This document shows, piece by piece, positions 59,961 through 64,000 of a stretch of 64,000 nucleotides of DNA. This stretch comes from Codonopsis lanceolata. Its lineage: Eukaryota; Streptophyta; Magnoliopsida; Asterales; Campanulaceae. The stretch spans positions 80,034,571-80,098,570 of the forward strand of contig CM028380.1 in NCBI GenBank assembly GCA_013146195.2. The letters are read 5' to 3'. Numbering within the stretch: the first letter of the stretch is position 1; every line of letters starts with the position of its first letter. The notes under the pieces were generated by a model. The model made no database searches. It saw nothing but the letters and a program-made list of their open reading frames with translations, and was not told the origin of the DNA. A program made the translations under genes and the position numbers.

Positions 59961-60644
59961 GGTAAGCTGACCTGGAACGTGGGGGAAGGGAGTCTTGGTG
60001 CGGAGGCAATGGTGGACAAGAAGGCGTCCTGATCATTCCCAACGCATTGGGCCTGTCCCTGGATCACAATTTGGGGCGTGAACATTGTATCGAGATTGAA
60101 AAGCCTCCACATAGTCCTTTTGCCTGACGGTCCATTGGCTGGACCCAAACGGATCTTTCCAGCCCATGTAGTCCCAGTAATCCACGTGGTACGCCAACAA
60201 GATCACCGGCACCTCCAGGTTGAAGTCGCCCCTTCCCAGCCTCGAGAACAGCAGCTCCGCTTCCGGTGACGTTTTGCATCCCTGCGAGGAGAACAGTTCC
60301 ACCACGATGGATCCGCCCCGCCTTTGCTCGTCAGCGGAGAGATCGGCGGTGGCGTTGTCTTGAGAGGCCGATTCGCTCGAGGACGACGAGCGTTTACCGA
60401 AGCAGGCGAAGAGACCACGCCCCATTACGATGGGTGGTCTCAACCGTTGGGAAACAATAAAAAATAAAATTCAAGTGATCGGTCTTTGTTTCTTTCTGGG
60501 TTGAAATGGAAACAAATAAAACCAACAATAGGAGATGATAGGACAGAGGGAGGGAAATGTTGGAGGGGGAAGTCTAGGGGTGGTGGAGAGAGAAAGGTGG
60601 CGAAGGCAATGGCTCCCTTCCCTTCCCTTGAATAATATTAGCTC

Positions 60645-60652
60645 TATTTATA
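60645..60652 (-). promoter_or_regulatory. TATA box of the DUF1223 gene
   Basis: TATAAATA on the minus strand, within GCTATAAATAGAGC, lies 220 bp before the ATG. The intervening leader is CT-rich on the coding strand, typical of plant 5' untranslated regions. Confidence 0.7.
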
Positions 60653-60659
60653 GCAATTT

Positions 60660-62735
60660 TTTTGTGTTTATATAAGAATGAATATTATACTCTCTCTTTG
60701 TTTTAGGAAAAGAGTCTTTCATATTACTAGTGTGTCAAGGGTAATTTTTTATTTTTTTCTTAAATTTATTAAATATGATATATACTTATTTTATTAGATA
60801 TATTATATGATATAAATATATTAATTAAAATATGATATGATATTCCAATGTCTTTGAATAATAAATTGAATTGTTAAAAACTTACAAATTTATAAAATGA
60901 AGTTTAAAAGGTTGGTCAATTAAAAAAAGTAATGGATCATATTCACTTTATTATTATTATTACTACTCAAATAAAAAGAAAATGTTTAATATCTCATTAA
61001 TAACATAATTACAACCAAATTATTACTTCTCTTTCACCTTTCCTCCTCTATCTAAAGACTTTTTACATTTCCGTTTTCGTATGATTCATATTTTTTTGCT
61101 AGTCACTCCAAGTCAACTACTCTATCGATCTCGACATGAACAATAAACATTTTCATTCTTGTGAAATTGTTGTGTTTGCCTTCAGTTATTTTTTCTTGTA
61201 ATAGTTAAAAAGAAAGTAAGGTAAATACATAAAATACACACATTTGGTAGTAATGCTTGTAAGCAATAGTATTTAAACACATATGTAGATATTTTAGTTT
61301 ATTTTAAGTATTTATATGGTTAATAGATAATAAATCAAACTAAAAAATTTTATACCAAAATTAAAATTGAAATAAAAAACTAAAAAATCAAATACTAAAA
61401 TAAAGAGCAAAATAAAAAAAAAACTAATTTATATCAAGTAGCAATTATCAAATTTGAAATTTGAAATCAATACTAAATTGAAGAAATTAACACAAATAAA
61501 ATCATAACTAAAAAAACAAAACATTAATAAAAATAAAATAACAATTAAAAAAGCAACAATTAAGATCAAAACCAATATAAAAACTCAAACAAAAATCTAA
61601 ACTAAAACTAAAATCGATGCCAAAACAAAAAATCATAGTCAGTCAAAATCACTTTTTTTAAAAGCAAAATAGAAGCAAAAGCTCAAATTGAAACAAAACT
61701 GTTAATCAAGAACCATAAACCAAAATTGAAACATAAAACAAATCTAGGAATCAATAACAACAATAAAATATGAATTATATTTAAAATCCAAAATAAATAA
61801 AAAATAAAACTAATATCAAAATAATCGAATGAACAAAATTAAAAAGTAAAACAAATTGTGTGGTCCAATGCCAATAGATCATTAAAAATCATGGTATTAT
61901 CTAAAAAATGAAATTGAAACCAAAATTAAAGCAAATTTTTAATTATCATTCATCAAAATCAAAAGTCAATCACCGAAATCGCATAAATTCTCGTAGATAG
62001 TTCTGTAGTAGTGAGAGAATAAAATGTTTCTTTCGTTTCGCTTTCTAAGAAATAACCATAAATAAAAACTAAAATAATTGTCTAAACAAAAACCAAAACT
62101 AAGATAAAAACTTACAAAAAATTTAAAACTAAAACTAAAAATCACTGTCAATTTTTTTTAAAAAAATCTCAATAAGTTGTTATCAATATATTATCATCCA
62201 GAAAGAAAATACAAAAACTAAAATCAAAAATCAAAAGCATAATTATAACAATAAATTTAATCAAGAAACTGAAAAGTCTAACCGTAGTAAAAAGAGGAGC
62301 AAGGTGAGAAGGAATAATTCTCTAGTGATGTCCAAAAGAATGGAACTCTTCAAAAGAAGGAATTGATGAAAGTTATCGGCGACGAGAGAAGGATTTGAGG
62401 AGAGATAGACTTGTTGAAGTTATCTCTCTAAATACAAAACAAGAGAGAGGGGGAAAGCGAGATAAAATCCCAACAGAGAGGAGAGACGTTTTGGAGGCTC
62501 TATCTCTATCTTGTTGCGTAAAAGGCTTGTACATGTGAAAGATGGAGAGAGAGTCGAGAGGTTTGATCTTTGATAGTGAGAGAAAACCTTTTCGCCTACC
62601 CAAGTCATTTTCCACCATACCCATTAGCTAGAGTTTTTATCAAATGTTAATGTGAAGTAGCCTTTAGTTAAAACCCTTCTCCTAATATATATACCTATTT
62701 TCTAATACCCCTTATTATAGTAATTATTATTAAGT
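60660..62735. other. A-rich low-complexity intergenic DNA
   Basis: From about 61330 to 62280 the plus strand is a near-continuous run of AAACTAAAA, AAAATCAAA and AACCAAAA words with few T or G, giving strong strand asymmetry. A GA-rich part at 62330-62600 resembles a leader but has no credible frame. No gene is supported. Confidence 0.6.
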
Positions 62736-64000
62736 ATTATTGTTAGTTAATGGTTGCAAAACAAAGAGTCTCCATGAATTGAAGAGTCATGTCTTCACAA
62801 TTGAGATTTAACAAAAGTGGGTGAGGTGGCATAACCATAGTGTTCCTCACCAACTTTAAATACTATTATTAATTACTAATTGAAAATATGTATCATACAT
62901 TGGTTAGAAAGTGATGTCGGTTTTCAATATTTTTTGATAAAAGACTTCTACCATTATTATCAATAGAAGATATATATCTCACATTGGTTAAAAAATGATG
63001 TTGATTTTTAATTATTTTAGATTATATAAAAGGATTACTATTATTAGCAATAGAAGATATATATCACACATTTGTTATAAATTGATGTTGGTTTTAAATT
63101 ACTATTATTACCTATAAAAGAGATAAATCTTACCTTGGTTAAAAAGTGATGTTAATTTTAATAAGTCTTTAAATAAAAAGACTTCTACTTTTATCATTAA
63201 TAAAAGAGAAAGAAGAGATATATTATATTATATAGAAAGAGATGTTGGTTTTAGATATTTTTTTAAGATAAAAAACTTCTACTACTATTACCAAATGATG
63301 AGATGTATTACACATTGGTTAGAAGAGTGATGTAGGTATTAAAAGTCTTTTTATAAAAGGCTTAATACCAATAGAAAAAATATGTATTTTACATTAGTTA
63401 GAAAAATGATATTGGTTTAAAATGTTTTTAGATAATATATACATCACATTGGTTACAAAGAAATCCACATTATTTATAAACATATATTGGTTATAAAATT
63501 CATTGATAAATAAATTTGTATGTTATTATCAATACAAGAGATGTATCACACATTGCCTTACAAAGAGATGTTGGTTTCAAAATTATTTAGATAAAATACT
63601 ACTATTATTATTATTTTTATGTTATAACCAATAGCAGAGATGTATCTCACATTGTTAGAAAGAGATGTTGATTTCAAAAGTTTTTATATAAAAGACTATT
63701 ATTATTACTATAGAAGAATGTATCTCACATTTGTTAGAAATTAATGTTTGTTTTAAAAATACTATTATTACCAATAGAAAAGATGTATACCACATGGTTA
63801 GAAAGAGATGTTTTTTTTTAAAAAAAAGTTTTTAGATAAAAGTTTTAAACTTTTATTACCAATATAAATAGAAAAGAAAAGAAGTATCTCACATTGCTAG
63901 AATATGAAAAATGTGTATCTTACATTGTTTAGAAAAATATGTTAGTTTTAAAAGTCTTATAGTAAAGACTTTTACTCTTATTACTGATGCATCCAAAATT
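62736..64000. repeat. Fold-back-like repeat family, cluster 2 (inverted)
   Basis: It opens with the same 140-bp module as cluster 1 (GTTAATGGTTGCAAAACAAA ... AAAAGTGGGTGAGGT and GTGTTCCTCACCAACTTTAAA). It continues with units in the opposite sense, such as ACATTGGTTAGAAAGTGATG, TTGGTTTTAAAAGTCTTT and TACCAATAGAAGAGATGTAT. It runs to the window edge. Confidence 0.8.

Larger units (their letters stand above)
57497..60425 (-). pseudogene. DUF1223 thioredoxin-like gene with a one-base frameshift
   Basis: There are two coding exons on the minus strand, 59972-60425 and 57497-57859, joined by a GT-AG intron of 2112 bp in phase 0. The start MGRGLFACFGKRSSS is followed by VVELFSSQGCKTSPEAELL (the redox-loop region of DUF1223 proteins) and VILLAYHVDYWDYMGWKDPF. 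Exon 2 holds SLTGALRAKVD, KGRVLANDYVVRKL, FPLWEGFNSSKCG and a natural end FQLPDNL. Exon 1 is 454 bases, one too many. The frame changes at an AAAA run at 60099-60102 (TTTT in sense), and afterwards DTMFTPQIVIQGQAQCVG continues in the other frame to the splice site. With one base fewer the gene would be an ordinary 271-residue member. This could be a homopolymer sequencing error or a real null allele. Biochemical role unknown. Confidence 0.9.

Noticed and set aside
60033..60443. Treating the DUF1223 first exon as a complete 130-residue protein ending in MRWE
   Set aside because: That end arises only after the one-base shift. Family motifs continue in the other frame to a good splice donor and into exon 2.

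Overview
The window looks like nuclear DNA of a flowering plant, most likely a eudicot. It is AT-rich and dominated by transposable elements. Two intron-containing host genes sit near the right end, and both have well-known plant homologues. Intron, splice-site, LTR and MITE structures are all of plant type, and nothing is prokaryotic. I cannot name the species. One run of 100 N (25905-26004) marks a scaffold gap.

Layout. 1-3540: AT-rich DNA with a 200-bp direct repeat and MITEs. 3541-13017: a nearly complete but dead Ty3/gypsy chromovirus with unequal LTRs (1412 and 2370 bp), an initiator-Met PBS, an intact coiled-coil ORF before gag, a gag-pol full of nonsense changes, and a C-terminal chromodomain. 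13236-13945: a CACTA-type end with palindromic GCGACGG subterminal repeats, followed by minus-strand remnants. 16950-21348: a complex satellite district. It holds a ~345-bp tandem array with Helitron-like ends, (AAT)n tracts, and a ~2.4-kb field of TTAAG/TTACG pentamers mixed with a 62-bp hairpin-rich unit. 21349-25132: a long minus-strand Ty3/gypsy LTR with its internal tail to the right. 26005-36006: the 3' part of a Ty1/copia element of Sirevirus type, with a long, decayed accessory ORF between pol and the 3' LTR and a nested solo LTR (TSD CCTTC). 36962-39001: a second clean solo LTR (TSD TTGAC). 40.7-48.9 kb: a fold-back-like tandem repeat family, a ~790-bp insertion, a Harbinger-like element, and Stowaway and Tourist-like MITEs. 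The fold-back family reappears at 62.7-64 kb in the opposite orientation.

Host genes. A VAP4-type MSP-domain gene (plus strand, seven coding exons, 51592-56488) encodes a complete 260-residue protein. It converges on a DUF1223 thioredoxin-like gene (minus strand, two coding exons, 57497-60425). That gene has good splice sites and a TATA box, but its reading frame is broken by one extra base in a T homopolymer. The two genes are tail-to-tail about 1 kb apart, and nothing in the sequence links their functions.

Most promising leads are the coiled-coil ORF upstream of the chromovirus gag, the pentamer/62-bp composite satellite, the Helitron-end-like tandem array, the CAGCTGAC-rich Sirevirus tail with its accessory ORF, and a possible alternative last exon of the VAP4 gene. 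I did not find a wholly new biological system that I could defend from sequence alone.
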